Notes: generated by a model not told the origin, from the sequence alone. 64,000 bases of DNA from Tetracentron sinense (GCA_015143295.1 CM026554.1:29897531-29961530), one strand, 5' to 3'. Shown: positions 22,341-35,061, numbered from the stretch's first letter. Program-made: numbers and translations.

Positions 22341-22660
22341 TATGTCAACTTGAAGTGAGCGGCACCAATGAAAACCACTCCCTATATATATGTTTTCATT
22401 TTGACCCTTCTAATTAGTATATTTTGGTTTCTAACTTCTAGCTGAAATTTTCTATTAGGTACTAAAGGTGCAATTAAATTTCTATTTCCCACCCCCCACA
22501 TAATTGAATTGAAACAAACAATAAGAAATTTTGGTCTTGGAAATTATTTTATTATTTTTGGAACCATATTGTTTGTTGGGTAGTGGAGGATGTAAAATAA
22601 TGGGGAAAGGGATATAAGTGGCGCCAAAAGAGCAACTAAAAGGGATCCACAAGAGTTTTT

Positions 22661-22692
<32 letters not shown>

Positions 22693-23065
22693 GGGGTTAG
22701 GTGCATCTTGTAGTTGGTCAATTGGAGACTTGGAGTAGTGTATGAACTTGACCATTCTTATATCTCAATAAATCATGAGATAAGATATGGATAATTAGAA
22801 TGAATTTTTAACTAAAACTAAACACATGCACATGACATGCCGGACTGGTGATGGTTTCTTGGTTTCAGTTAAATTTTAAATAAAGCCGGTGATGATCTCC
22901 TGCAACATAATGGATGATACTCCATACACCCTCACACATTTCTCCAACCCTTCGCCTTTTTTTACACTGTCCCATCGAAGAGGTGGCCCACAAATCGTAC
23001 TGTGTGGAGCCATGGATAAGGACTTGTAGGCAAGTTGAGGGAGTACCAATCCTCGTAGAGAATTT
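22341..23065. other. Non-coding
   Basis: AT-rich spacer with a (GA)n microsatellite at about 22661-22688. No gene or repeat boundary recognised. Confidence 0.5.
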
Positions 23066-23215
23066 CACGTAGGACTTTGCTACTGAGAACCGAAAGGGCC
23101 GAGACCACATCGGACGGCACATGTGATAAAAGGATCTCAAAATTTTCACAAATCTAATTTTAATTTTTTGAGATCTGTTGATCACATGCTCGGTCTCGGC
23201 CTATGCGGTCTCACT
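23066..23215. mobile_element. Small hairpin MITE
   Basis: The two halves are imperfect inverted repeats. The left contains GGCCGAGACC, GCACATGTGAT and GGATCTCAAAA. The right contains TTTTTTGAGATCTG, GATCACATGCTCGG and TCTCGGCC. The left-end phrase TAGGACTTTGCTACTGAGA recurs at about 37981-38000. Non-coding, family uncertain. Confidence 0.6.
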
Positions 23216-24067
23216 AGGAATTTCCCTTTCATGTATACCCTCTTATGTGTTATCAAGAAGGGAAGGAAGCTGTTGAGATGTCATCTCATAAGAATTGAAC
23301 GAATAAGGTGCAATTTTAAAGCTAGAATCGTCCAGAATTGAATGAATAAGGTGCAATTTTAAAGCTAGAATCCTCATTTCGGGTCCATCTTTTGATGAGA
23401 CTCACAAAGCCTACTGCTCTGCAAATTCTTGAGACTTTAAATGTGGGACTTTGCAAGTCTCAAACAAGGCGGAGCCACGGTTAAACGGGTTTTAAAAGGG
23501 ACACGAGGACACATTGGTAAGGTAAGTAGCGGATCGATCACCTAGATCACGGGTCCGCTAATCATTACTTTAAGATTAACTATATTATTAATATTTAAAA
23601 TTATATATAGAAAAAAGGGAAATCATTCTTTTTGGTGGAACGAATCAGTCTCTACAACCCGCCATGTGTCCCTTTTTAATACCAATTAATTACGGTTAAG
23701 ATACAGTCACCCCAAGGACTAACCTTAAATTGATTAAGCCTAATCACAATTAAAGGGAGATCTATTAGTCATCATGTATCCCTTTTAACACTCACTAACT
23801 GTGGTTAAGATTCACTCACCCTAAGATTTATCTATCTAACCTTGTTTTTTAAAAGAAAAAATAACCTTATTTTGATTAAGCTTAACCACAGTTAATGGGA
23901 GACGAACATAATGCGCAAAAAGAAGCTGGGCCCATAAAAAAAATTACAAAATTTTGAAGGTACGAAACTCCCTCATAATCAACTATTAACTCATAATTTG
24001 AAGGGGGCACTATATACAAATTTTTTATATTATTCATTTTAAAAAAATTTACCTAATATATAAGGGT
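23216..24067. other. Non-coding with a tandem duplication and module relics
   Basis: A 43-bp tandem duplication (GAATTGAAYGAATAAGGTGC...) begins at 23292 and 23335. Diverged CACGTGTC/GGTTAAG module relics lie at about 23470-23900. No gene. Confidence 0.5.
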
Positions 24068-24405
24068 ATGTTCTTTTGAGCTGCACCCTGCCTCTTGCGC
24101 CAGTGGTGCGGTGTGGCCTCCTGTTGAGGGAGGTTTGGGGATCCAATCCCCCTCATGTGATGATTCTGCAAGGCCTAATATTTATGTTCTTTTGAGCTAC
24201 ACCCTGCCTCTTGGTGGGGGTGTGGCCTCCTGTTGATGCAGGTTTGGGGATCCAATCCCCTCAAGTGATGAGTCCGCAAGAGTTCCAATCCTCTTTTGAG
24301 CTACACCCTGCCTCTTGCGCCAGTGGTGGGGTGTGGCCTCCTGTTGATGCAGGTTTGGGGATCCAATCCCCTCAAGTGATGAGTCCGCAAGAGTTCCAAT
24401 CCCCA
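24068..24405 (+). repeat. Three tandem copies of a SINE-like unit
   Basis: Units of 108-116 bp at 24068-24183, 24184-24291 and 24292-24405. Each has TTGAGCTACACCCTGCCTC, a TGCGCCAGTGGTG phrase resembling a Pol III A box (shortened in the middle copy), and GGTTTGGGGATCCAATCCCC resembling a B box. The spacing suits a tRNA-derived SINE head. No SINE tail was defined, so this is a resemblance only. Confidence 0.5.
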
Positions 24406-25342
24406 AACTAACCGGCTAATCCAAAGCAAAATAAAAAAAAAATTAAGCTTAGGAAAGCCTAAATGAATTTGTAGGAATTTTAATTCTTCTTATCATGAAC
24501 GTCCAGTCCCATCATTTTTTTTTTTTTTTGTGAGACTTGAAATTTGTAATTTTATGGCTTTTGAAGTCTCACGCGAATTGAAATTCCAAGAAATGAGAAA
24601 CAAAAAAAAAACAACACAAAAATTGAGAATTCCCAGAAATTAAAAATCTCACCTCCAATTTTCCCAAAAAACATGGGGCCTTAGAGAGGCAAACGGGTCA
24701 AACGACCCCAACTAAACAAATGTCTCAACCCCTTTGTATACTTTAAAAAAAAAAAAAAAAAACTGATTAACAAATAAATTGATAATTATTTTCTTGTAGT
24801 GTACCAATAAAGAAATCCAACTAAAGTTGGCTTTAGTGGTACTCCTTGGCTTTGTATCCATTAAATATCCCCAAGTTTTTGAATAGAAATTTGGCTATGA
24901 AAGAGTCATGAGAGAAAAGGATAAGTGTTGAATATCACACAGAGAGTGGGAGGCTCATTAGCATATTTCAAACTTATTTAAATCTCCCTGTAATAGGGGA
25001 ATCAGGTTCTATTTGGACAACATTTGTTCCCCCCAACTACATTTTCAATTCAATCTACATGACTACACACCATTTTTCTCATACTCAAGGAGGCTTTGAT
25101 AGTATTCCCTACTTAAATGAATTATTGAATTAGCCTTAAAGGGGAGGTTGAAATGTCCTTGTTCGGAATGTCTCCACCTTTTTTATGATTTTTTATGAGT
25201 ACTAGTTAATACTGCACGTGTAAGGCACGTGCATAACATTTAATATAATTCAAAAAAATAATATAATGTAAGAAAATATAATATTTTATAATATATTATA
25301 TTTATATATCTAATTTTTATAATATACAATTTATTGGAAAAT
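24406..25342. other. Non-coding
   Basis: AT-rich. Poly-A stretches are near 24608 and 24745-24764. TTTTCTTGTAGTG at 24789-24801 resembles a CACTA end without a partner. A GCACGTG...GCACGTGC phrase lies near 25217-25233. No gene. Confidence 0.45.
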
Positions 25343-26072
25343 AGTCTTGTAACCCCCCGAAATACCCCCTAAGAGTTTAGGGATATTTTAGGTGTCACAC
25401 TACGAACCTATCAAACCATCCTGTAATGCACAAGATAAAATACAGTACTAACAACGATAATCAAAGCGTGGAAGCTAACATATATGCGGAAGCGTAAACA
25501 AATTTTCATTTCTTCTAATAATCCAAAATAGTATTCCAAGTTAACATAAATACAAGACATGTCTAAGTCTAAGGTGGACAGGCCCACCTATCAAAATATC
25601 AAAATACATAAGACCCAACACTATCTTGCTCAATAGTCACCCCCGTGGGGCCAATGGTCTAAGCCTCTCGCCTCCGCCTGAGGCTTGACTACTAGATCCT
25701 CATACGGTTCTTCCTCCCCGTAGTCCTCTTCTATCCAAGGACCCTGATCACAGATGTCAAGAGGGGCTCGTGCACCTGCCGACATGAAAGTACAGCTGAG
25801 CATTGAATACTCAACGAGTACAAACTACTAACTAGCCATAACAATAATAACACACGTAATAGTAATACCATATAAAACAATAATAGAAGTATCACAAACT
25901 AAACAGTGTTTGGCATGGTATAATACAATCATCTAGAAGTGCGTGCATGAATGCAAAACACCGACAAAACCCATGCTTGAAAACCCATGTCATGTCCCGG
26001 TATGCCTCGTAGAAATCATGTATGCGTGCATGCATGAATGCATGATCATCATCTTGTAAACCTTCATCTTGT

Positions 26073-26428
26073 AACTTGTGAGCCAGAGACTAGCACCCGA
26101 ATCTCTCTGGGCTGCCAACCTCCTTGATATGCAATGCACTTGTGAGCCAGAGGTTAGTACCCGAATGTCCCTGGGCTACCAACCTCCTTGATATGCAATG
26201 TTTGGTTTTCTTGTGAGCCAGAGGCTAGTACCCGAATGTCCCTGGGCTACCAACCTCCTTGACAATAGGTGATTTTTATTACTTGTTTAGTTTTCTTGTG
26301 AGCCAGAGGTTAGCACCCGAATCTCCCTGGGCTACCAACCTCCTTGACAATAGGTGATTTAGGGGTTATCTTGTGAGCCAGAGGCTAGTACCCGAATCCT
26401 CCCTGGGCTACCAACCTCCTTGACATGC
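26073..26428. repeat. LTR internal tandem array, five units
   Basis: Five units beginning CTTGTGAGCCAGAGGCTAG and ending CAACCTCCTTG, spaced 65-85 bp by short linkers. The same array with five units is found in each related LTR (31102-31428, 48474-48828, 56030-56385). Confidence 0.9.
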
Positions 26429-27420
26429 AATATTTTATTGTTGTTATTATTAGATGGATATGCTCTCGAAAAACTCGGTCATGTGTGCATGCGTGCTCAT
26501 GTGCGTGCTAATAGTGACAAACGTGAGAATGCGGGTGACAAGAGAGATATGGCATTACATTTCATTCCATGATGTAAGCATAGGTAACTTAAGTAATTTC
26601 CATAACATTTGATCAATTTATCATTCATAAGAACGCATGCATAAAACTCATTTCCATATTCTTCATTTAAACCATTTATTCATAGTTTAGGTATTTTGTC
26701 AAACACATAGCATGCTATTTTCCTTCATGGTTCATTTCCATCCTTTTAGTGCATATTTTCCATTCAATCACACAAAGGTAAGTTTGTTATTTGTGCAATG
26801 CCCATCCTCCATTATCCAATCCACAACCCACACGTACCATACATCACCCATTCGGCATCCAATCGCCACATCCAATATCCATCCAAGCATCCATACCATT
26901 TCTTTATCTTGTTTATATTTATTAGGGATGATACATTTCACAAGAAAGCAACCATAATAGCATAAATCATATTTCATAAGGAAAAACCTAAATTATTGCT
27001 AGGGAAAGTTAGTAGGGTGTACTAACCTTAGATCACGGCTTGATCCTTGGTAGAAACCTTGATTGAAGCTCCAACTTGAAAGAAGAACACCTTTGCTTGA
27101 AGGAGACTTGAGTTGGGGAAGAAACCCCTTTAAAAAACGTGCTTGGGTTGCTGCCCTAGCTTGGGGAACGCTCTCCACGAGTGCTTGAGCCGTGATCTTG
27201 GAGAAAAACCGGACTTGAAGTGATCTAGGGTCTCAAAACCCTTTGATTTCTCTTCCAAAGACAAACCCTAGGTTGGAATCGCCTTCTCCCCTTTCTCCTA
27301 TTCTCTCAAACTCTCTAAGTGTCGAATGATGCCCTAAAGGCTCGGGTTAAACTCTTAAGGTAAGAGTGAACCGACCAAAGACCATAATACCCTTACTGAA
27401 ATTCCTGCAAAGCACGAGTG

Positions 27421-27790
27421 CCGAACACGTTGAGCTATGCATAGTGCTGAACACGTTGTGCTGTGAATAGTGCCAAACACGTTGTGCTGTGAACAGTCCC
27501 GAACACGTTGTGCTGTGAACAGTGCCGAACACGTTGTGCTGTGAATAGTGCCCAACACGTTGTGCTGTGAATAGTGCCGAATACGTTGTGCTGTGAACAG
27601 TGCCCAACATGTTGTGCTATGAAGGGTGCCGAACACGTTGTCCGTTGTGAAGGGTGCCGAACCCGTTGTCCGTTGTGAAGGGTGCCGAACCCGTTGTCAC
27701 GTTGTGTTATGTACAACGTGCCCGTCGTGAGCTGTACAACGTACACGTTGTGCTGTACAACGTACCCGTTGTCTGTTGCACCACGGATGC
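27421..27790. repeat. 26-bp tandem array AACACGTTGTGC-type
   Basis: About seven regular 26-bp units (AACACGTTGTGCTGTGAA plus linker) pass into 29-bp variants and then into more irregular ACAACGT-containing copies. It occupies the position where the related LTRs carry GATCGATC palindromes. Confidence 0.9.
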
Positions 27791-28101
27791 ACAACGTATA
27801 CGCTATTAGAGCTAGAGCTACGTTATCAGAGCTACGTCCTTAGTGCCTTCCGAGCTACGTCCTTAGTGCCTTCCGAGCTACGATTTCCTGCAGGTCCAGA
27901 CTGTTTTGGCCATATCTTTTGACTCGTTCGTCCGATTTTGACGATTCAACTTGCGTTGGGTTCGTACTTCGAAAAGGAACATTTCTGACGTTTCAAAATT
28001 TCTAATTTCTCCCTTATTTATTAATTAAACTACAAAAACGGCCAATTAGCTACGAAAACAGTATTCATTAAGTATAGAAAAATCCGGGGTGCTACAAGTC
28101 T

Positions 28102-29485
28102 CCTCCTCGGGACGAGGAGGGATTATGCGGCCTTTGGCATGTGTTTTCTTGTAATTCTCTTTAACTATAATTAAGATTAATTAATTAAATTTTCGAAATA
28201 TTAGTTTTTAGAACAAATTTAATCACTTATTGACCATAATTCAAGAACAGTTAAAGGGGCTTGTGAGGGTGTGGAGCGTCCTCCCCCTTCTTGCACGAGG
28301 AGGGGATTATTGATCATGTTTATAGACTGAATTTTTGCCAAAAATAAGTGATTGAAGGTTTCAAAATTGCAGTAGAGTTTTTGGTTTTTATTTGCTATCA
28401 TTGATTAAATATATTCTCTAGATTAATTCCTTGTAGAATAGCTACAATTTATGTTTATTTACATAAATAGAGTCTCAATTCATATAATTTTATCGTTTCA
28501 TCTTTTTATCCAACCAAAAAAAAAAAATCTTTTAAAAATTATCTAATTATAAATTATATTTATATTTTATTTTAATAAAAATAATTAATAAGTTTTTCAC
28601 TAAAGAGAAGGACAGAACAACCCTTCAAATCCTTGTCAATATCTTTTGACCATGAACACCATCATAGTCTGTGCGATAGAAGAAAAATAAGCGAAGCAAA
28701 ACCTCCAACTGATCATGGAGCGCTTCCATGCTATTGTTATAGGTGCCCCATCGATAATAAAAAAAAACATATGGATACGCCTCTTGGATAAAAGCTACGG
28801 CTTAGACAACACAATGACTTTATAGCAAATAGGGGTCTTGAAAAGATCAAATGGTGAGGAGCCTATAATCAATTCAATTCTTGGCCTAAGTCAAATAAAG
28901 ATGGGCAAAAAAAGAAAAGAGGAGAATTCGATCAAGGTCAATGACATGTTATTTGGATCTTGATCTTATTAGCAGTGGTTAGCGGACTCATGGGTCCGTT
29001 TCATAGCTTACCCCGTGTTCTCGTGTCCCTTTTAACACCCTTTAGAACTTGATTAAGCTTAACTAAATTAAAATTAAGATTTTAGTTTTTTTTCAACCAT
29101 GGTTGGATTGCTTAATCCTATGTGTGGACCAATGAGGACCGGTCATTCCGTTATAAAATGGGATCCACGGGTACGTTGACTATTTCCAAAAGTTAAACCC
29201 CAGGTTACATGTTGGGAAACGTTTAATCCCAAGAATTAGTAAAGTTTAATTACAATTAATGAAGTTGAGATTCAATTGCGAATCGGTTAGGTGGTGGTGG
29301 CTTGAATCGGTGATATAAGTGTTGGTTTTAAGCGGTGGGACCATTTAGGGAAGAATGTGGACAAATTTCAGGGGGTATTATAGGAATGGGGAATTGGTAG
29401 GGTATTATAGGAAAGACAAAGTTGGAAAATAACAAAAACTATGCATTGATTCATCTCATTGTAACATAGACATTTTAGGTAACAA
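28102..29485. other. Non-coding
   Basis: Contains short CTCCTCG/CGAGGAGG inverted phrases near 28100-28125 and 28270-28305. A GGGTCCG...CATGGTTGGATTGCTTAA stretch at about 28980-29260 is a relic of the module family. No gene. Confidence 0.45.
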
Positions 29486-30380
29486 AGAGTTATTAGGAAA
29501 TATCCTATTGTAATAAAGTGAATGAGATACATTGTATCATTATCAGTGTATCTCTTCATAATTAGATAGTATCAATTAAATTTGAATTTATGATTTGATT
29601 AGGTATGATTAGATTAGGATTATCTTTGAGAAATCTTTCTATATCAGGAGTCTTGGCATGAAACATCTATTTAAACCCTTTATGGTGTCATTGTAAATCA
29701 TCCAAGAATTTTCAATAAATCAATTTATCTTTATGGTATCAGAGCGGGCGATCTGCCTGTATTGATTTTCTTTTTCCCTTTTATTGCGTGTTTCTGGCGG
29801 GCAGCATTGCCGCCGCCCGTCGGGACTGAAGTTTCTCCATTCTCTTTCTTATTTTTTTTGTCATCAAAGCCAACATAAATGTTAGCATGGTTGGTCTAGT
29901 TTTTTTTTTTTAATTCATCTTTGATGGTTATCGTAATAAGTGTAACTCCTTTTATTTTATTGAAGACCTCTCTAATGAGAGTTTTTCTTCACATTGCAAA
30001 TCATTCTTCGGGTGCTTTTGGGAGACGATCATGACAGCTTGATCTAGTGGGCTACCGGCTCCGACAGACTCATAAATATGAACAGGATGCGACAGAGATA
30101 GACTTCACAGACTGACGGTGACTACCAAGCATGGATGTTTTAGCTCTTTATGTACAAAGGGAGTACTCAAGTTGCGCAAACCCATGAAGATTTTCAATCC
30201 ACATGTGTTTGAGGGGGAATATTAGGAAATATCCTATTGTAATAAAGTGAATGAGATACATTGTATCATTATCAGTGTATCTCTTCACAATTAGATAGTA
30301 TCAATTAAATTTGAATTTAGGATTTGATTAGGTATGATTAGATTAGGATTATCTTTGAGAAATCTTTCTATATCAGAAGT

Positions 30381-32799
30381 TGTAACGCCCCAAAATACCC
30401 CCTAGGAGTTTTGGGATATTTTAGGTGTCACACTGCGAACCTATCAAACCATCCTGTAATGCACAAGATAAAATACAGTACTCATAACGATAATCAGAGC
30501 ACGGAAGCTATCATATATGCGGAAGCGTAAACAAATTTTCATTTCTTCTGATGATCCAAAATAGTATTCCAAGTTAACAGAAATACAAGACATGTCTAAG
30601 CCTAAGGTGGACAGGCCCACCTATCAAAATATCAAAATATCAAAATACACCAAACCCTCTCATACTCTCCCCTCACAGTAGTCGAGGTATGGCCACGCAT
30701 CGAGGTCTCGGTCCGCCTGAGACTGTAATGGGATAGCCGACTCTCTCTCCTCTGTATACTCTTCCTCGACCCAAGGCTCCGGGTCGAGGGCTCCCTCCGT
30801 ACCTGCCGACATGAAAGTACGGCTGAGCATGGAATACTCAGCGAGTACAAGCTACTAGCAGACCATAACAGTAATAAAAACACATAACAGTAATATCATA
30901 CAAGCAGTAATGGAAACATCACAAAGAAACAGTATAGGGCATGACACAATACAAGCATCCTGACGTGCGTACATGAATGCGAAAATGCCAATAAAACTCA
31001 TGCTTGAAAACCCTTGTCATGTCCCGGTATGCCTCGTAGAAATCATGTATGCGTGCATGCATGAATGCATGATCATCATCTTGTAAACCTCCATCTTGTA
31101 AACTTGTGAGCCAGAGGCTAGCACCCGAATCTCCCTGGGCTGCCAACCTCCTTGATATGCAATGCACTTGTGAGCCAGAGGCTAGCACCCGAATGTCCCT
31201 GGGCTACCAACCTCCTTGTTATGAAATGCACTTGTGAGCCAGAGGTTAGTACCCGAATCCTCCCTGGGCTACCAACCTCCTTGTTATGAAATGCACTTGT
31301 GAGCCAGAGGCTAGCACCCGAATGTCCCTGGGCTACCAACCTCCTTGTTATGAAATGCAGGGTTTTCTTGTGAGCCAGAGGTTAGTACCCGAATGTCCCT
31401 GGGCTACCAACCTCCTTGTTATGCAATGCTTTCTTGTTGTTTATTATATGCACATGCTCTTGAAATCACGGTTCATGTTATCATGCGTGCTCGTGTACGT
31501 GTCCATAGTGACAATCATGATAATGGAAATAACCAAATATGACATTATAATTCAATTCATGATATGAACATAAGTAGTTTGCATAACATTTGATCAATTT
31601 ATCATTTATAAGGACACATGCATAAAACCCATTTCTATATCCTTCATTGAGATCATTTATTCATAGTTTAGGCATTTTGTCAAACACTTTCATACGTTCT
31701 TCCTTAGTAGTTTATCTCCTTCTTTTTAATGCATATTTTCCATTCAATCACACAAGGGTAAGTTTGTTATTTGTACAATGCCCATCCTCCATTTTCCAAT
31801 CCACATCCCACACATCATATATCACACATTCGGCATCCAATCGCCGTATCCAACCTCCATCCAAGCATCCCTACTTTTTTCTTTATCTTGTTTATATTTA
31901 TTATAGATGACACATTTTGTAAGGAATAAAACACAGTAACAAGAATCATATTTCATAAGGAAAAACCTAGATTTATTGCTAGGGTAAGTTAGTAGGGTGT
32001 ACTAACCTTAAATCAAGGCTTGATCCTTGGTAGAAACCTTGATTGAAGCTCCAACTCGAAAGAAGAACACCTTTGCTTGAAGGAGACTTGAGCTGGGGAA
32101 GAAACCCCTTTCAAAAACGTGCTTGGGTTGCTGCCCTAGCTTGGAGAATGGTTCACACACGAGCTTGAGCCTCGATTTTGAAGCAACTCGAGTTGGGGTG
32201 AGCTATGGTTCTTAAACCCCCTTTGATTTCCTTCTCAAAACCAAACCCTAGGTTAGAACTTTCTCCTCTTCTCTCTCTATCTCTCAAAATCCCTCAAATG
32301 TTGTAAGTGAGGCCTCAAAGGGTCGAGCAAACCCTTATGGGTAAGGGTTTAACACCCAAAAGACGAAAACGCCCTTACTGAAATTTCTGCAAAAACGCGA
32401 AGACCGAGCGATCGGTGGTTATGACCGATCGATCGGTTGCCTACCGAGCGATCGGTGTTTATGACCGATCGATCGGTTAAAAACTCACTCTCTGGAAAAT
32501 TTCCCCATACAAAATTTCTGACCGTGCGATAGCTACCGATTGATCGGTTATGGACCGATCGATCGCTGACTGGACCGAGCGATCGGTGCTCTGTATGTCT
32601 GGACTGTTTTGACCATATCTTTTGACTCGCTCGTCGGATTTCGACGATTCAACTTGCGTTGGGTTCGTCTTTCGAAAACGCACATTTCTGACGTTTCGGA
32701 ATTTTCGATTTCTCCCTTATTTACTAATTAGACTATAAAAACGGCCAATTAGCTACGAAGGTGGTATTCATTAAAGATGAAAAAGTCTGGGGTGCTACA
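30381..32799 (-). mobile_element. Ty3/gypsy solo LTR inside the TRIM (fossil)
   Basis: TGTAAC...GCTACA, 2419 bp, flanked by the 5-bp duplication GAAGT (30376-30380 and 32800-32804). Very close to the LTRs of the element at 47762-57772, including the same five-unit array (31102-31428) and the same palindrome block (32402-32588). It must be younger than the TRIM. Confidence 0.93.
32402..32588. repeat. GATCGATC palindrome block in solo LTR
   Basis: About eight variants of ACCGATCGATCGGT or ACCGAGCGATCGGT separated by 5-25 bp linkers. Confidence 0.9.
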
Positions 32800-32891
32800 G
32801 AAGTCGTGGCATGAAACATCTATTTAAACCCTTTGTGGTGTCATTGTAAATCATCCAAGAATTTTCAATAAATCAATTTCTCTTTAAGAGT

Positions 32892-33929
32892 TCGACGAAA
32901 GTCAAGCTTAGTCGTTGACGTATGCATTTTTTAGTAAGAGGATAGAAATTTCCCTCCAGCAATTGAATGGATGTAATATTATAATGATGGTATATTAACT
33001 ATTTCAATAAAAAATGGTAAAAAGTCATTTATCTATTTATTCGATTACTCTGGTGAGCAATCATAACCCCTTTTTTGCACTATCTTATAAATATAACTAA
33101 ATTACTTTGACATTTAAAAAAAGTACTCAGGCGCTACAAGGAATAGTTTGGCCATAAACCTTTGGGGGATGTTGATAACTTTTTTATTTTAATGTGGGGG
33201 CTAGGGACGGTTTGGCATCACTTTCGGGTATTTTCCTTTTCTATTCCTACTAATCAAACTTGTCGTTTGGCTACGTTTTAGAGGACAACGATTCTAACAC
33301 AAGTGTTGCTTCTAGAATAAAATTTTGGGAACAAAAAACTTACTTCTGAGAATTAGTTCTCAAAAGTAGAAATTATCTCTCACTAGCACCACAATCTCCA
33401 TCACGGCACTCCACTAAAACCTCCACCACTGCCACCTCACCACCCTCATCGCCACCACCACTGCCACCCCTCCACCCTCATCACCACCACCATCACTCCC
33501 CCTGGGTGCTAAGCCTAGTGTCATGGCCATGAAAACAAACCCATTTGATTGGATGCCTTAGATATGTCTGATCTCATCCAAAAAAAACATTTATGGGGAA
33601 CCTACACATTGACTGTTTTTTTTTTATTGTATGCCAAACAACCTCCATATGACACTCAATTGCAACAAGCATAGGGCTCAAGCACACATTAACCATCCTC
33701 ATATGTACGTGTGTATATATAACGTAATGAGAGAGATGGGAAGGAGAGAGAGACTGGGAAGAAGGATCCTAATTAGGGCATTTGTAAAAAAAAAAAAAAA
33801 AAAAGGGATATTTTTGGTATAGAAATTTGAGGGATATTTTGGATATTTCCTATGACAAAAATTGTAAGGGATATGTTGGTTATAGAAATATGACATCGAA
33901 ACATTTTGAGACTCAAAAAGCTTTAAAGG
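32892..33929. other. Non-coding
   Basis: Contains a CCACCA/CCTCCAC-rich simple tract (about 33380-33505), poly-A at about 33787-33804, and AT-rich spacer. No gene. Confidence 0.5.
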
Positions 33930-34640
33930 GCATTTAAGGTAGAGTTAAAAAAAACTAATATTTTTTTTCTTCTAAAAACCAAGGATAAGTGGGTGAACTT
34001 TAGGGGTGAGTGAATTTTAACCACAATTAGAGTTCGGTTACACCTTTGAGGTTTTCATGTATCTCTTTTGACATCCCTTAACTACGGTTAAGATTCGCCC
34101 ACCCTTAGGGTTTACCCACCTATCCTTGGTTTTTAGAAAAAAAAATGAAAAAAAAATTTAACCTTAAGAGTTAGTGAATTTTAACCAGGGTTTAATTTTT
34201 AAAATTTTTTTTTTCCTAAAAACCAAGAATAGTGGGTGAACCCTAGGGTTCCGTGTATCTCTTTTGACACCCCTTAACTGTGGTTAAGATTCACCTACCC
34301 CTAGAGTTCCCACCCCTAGGGTTCACCCACCTATCCTTCATTTTTAGGAAAAAAATATTATTTTTTTTGATCTCTGGTTGATATTTACTAACTCTTAGGG
34401 TTAATTTTTTTTCCTAAAAATTAAGGATAAGTGGATGAGCCCTAGGGGTGGGTGAAACTTAACCACAGTAATTTCAAGTCTACTATAGATGAGCAAGGGG
34501 TAGTATGAGAATTAAGCAAACATTCAATGAAATTTTTGTCTTATATACAAAATATGATGAGGGTAATTTGGGAATTAAAAAAAAACTATCCTACATTTTT
34601 AAGGGGGTAGATAGAAGCTAAAGGGCATTTTTGAAATTAA
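33930..34640. repeat. Diverged cluster of the CACGTGTC/AACCGTGGTT module
   Basis: Alternating forward and reverse copies of phrases such as CTTAACTACGGTTAAGATTC, CTTTTGACACCCCTTAAC and GGGTGAATTTTAACCAC, separated by A/T tracts. Probably an old relative of the foldback element at 17.1-19.0 kb. Confidence 0.6.
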
Positions 34641-35061
34641 CACAAATATCAATCAATGTTTTGAACAGAGGAATCCTCTTTTTATATATATATATATATA
34701 TATACAAGGAGTACGCAAAACTTTACTTCGACGTAATTACCTTTCACCATTTATAAATTTTTTTTTATAATATGTAGTTATAATTAAAATGTATAATATT
34801 ATGTGGGACCCACCTTCCAAAAAAATATATTAAGTGGGACCCACTATGTAGAACCCCGGAACTCGCTTAAATAGTTGGTGAATAATGCTTTCATGGTCAA
34901 AGGGCCTTCCATGTATTTTGAACTTTTGATTAATGAGGAGATGGTTAGTAACAAGCTATGAATAGTATGAAGCTGGGTGAGTGCCCTAAGAATGATAGGA
35001 GTAAGAGTAAAAACACTTAAAAGGGTTTGTAGTTGGGAAAAAAAATGAGAAAAAGGAAGTT

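Larger units (their letters stand above)
25348..28096 (-). mobile_element. Ty3/gypsy solo LTR, Tekay-like family (fossil)
   Basis: Begins TGTAAC and ends GCTACA, and is flanked by a perfect 5-bp duplication AGTCT (25343-25347 and 28097-28101). It is collinear with the LTRs of the complete element at 47762-57772 but more diverged and longer, about 2.75 kb. No internal region remains, as after LTR-LTR recombination. It holds the 60-85 bp repeat array and a distinctive 26-bp array. The minus-strand sense follows the complete relative. Confidence 0.9.
29491..32886 (+). mobile_element. TRIM-type miniature LTR element, interrupted (fossil)
   Basis: The left LTR is 29491-29733 (243 bp, TATTAGG...CTTTA). 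The right LTR starts at 30220, is interrupted, and ends at 32886. The flanking duplication is AGAGT (29486-29490 and 32887-32891). A primer-binding site TGGTATCAGAGC at 29734 directly abuts the left LTR, and a GAGGGGGAA polypurine tract precedes the right LTR. The 486-bp interior has no coding capacity. A gypsy solo LTR lies inside the right LTR. The two LTRs look very similar, so it is not ancient. Confidence 0.88.

Noticed and set aside
22865-23185. 106-codon minus-strand open frame
   Set aside because: Overlaps the hairpin MITE and has no family similarity.
24789-24801. TTTTCTTGTAGTG, the reverse of a CACTA terminus
   Set aside because: No matching opposite end, subterminal repeats or 3-bp duplication found. 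A chance match is likely.
27347-27794. Overlapping open frames in three minus-strand phases with FGTVHSTTC-like repeats
   Set aside because: They are the product of the 26-bp tandem array, whose period is not a multiple of three, so all frames read similarly. The array lies in an LTR.
30919-31339. Open frames with SGASLWLTS repeats
   Set aside because: Translation of the five-unit LTR array. Not a gene.
33380-33510. CCACCA-rich stretch suggesting a proline/histidine-rich protein
   Set aside because: No sustained open frame or gene context. A simple-sequence tract.
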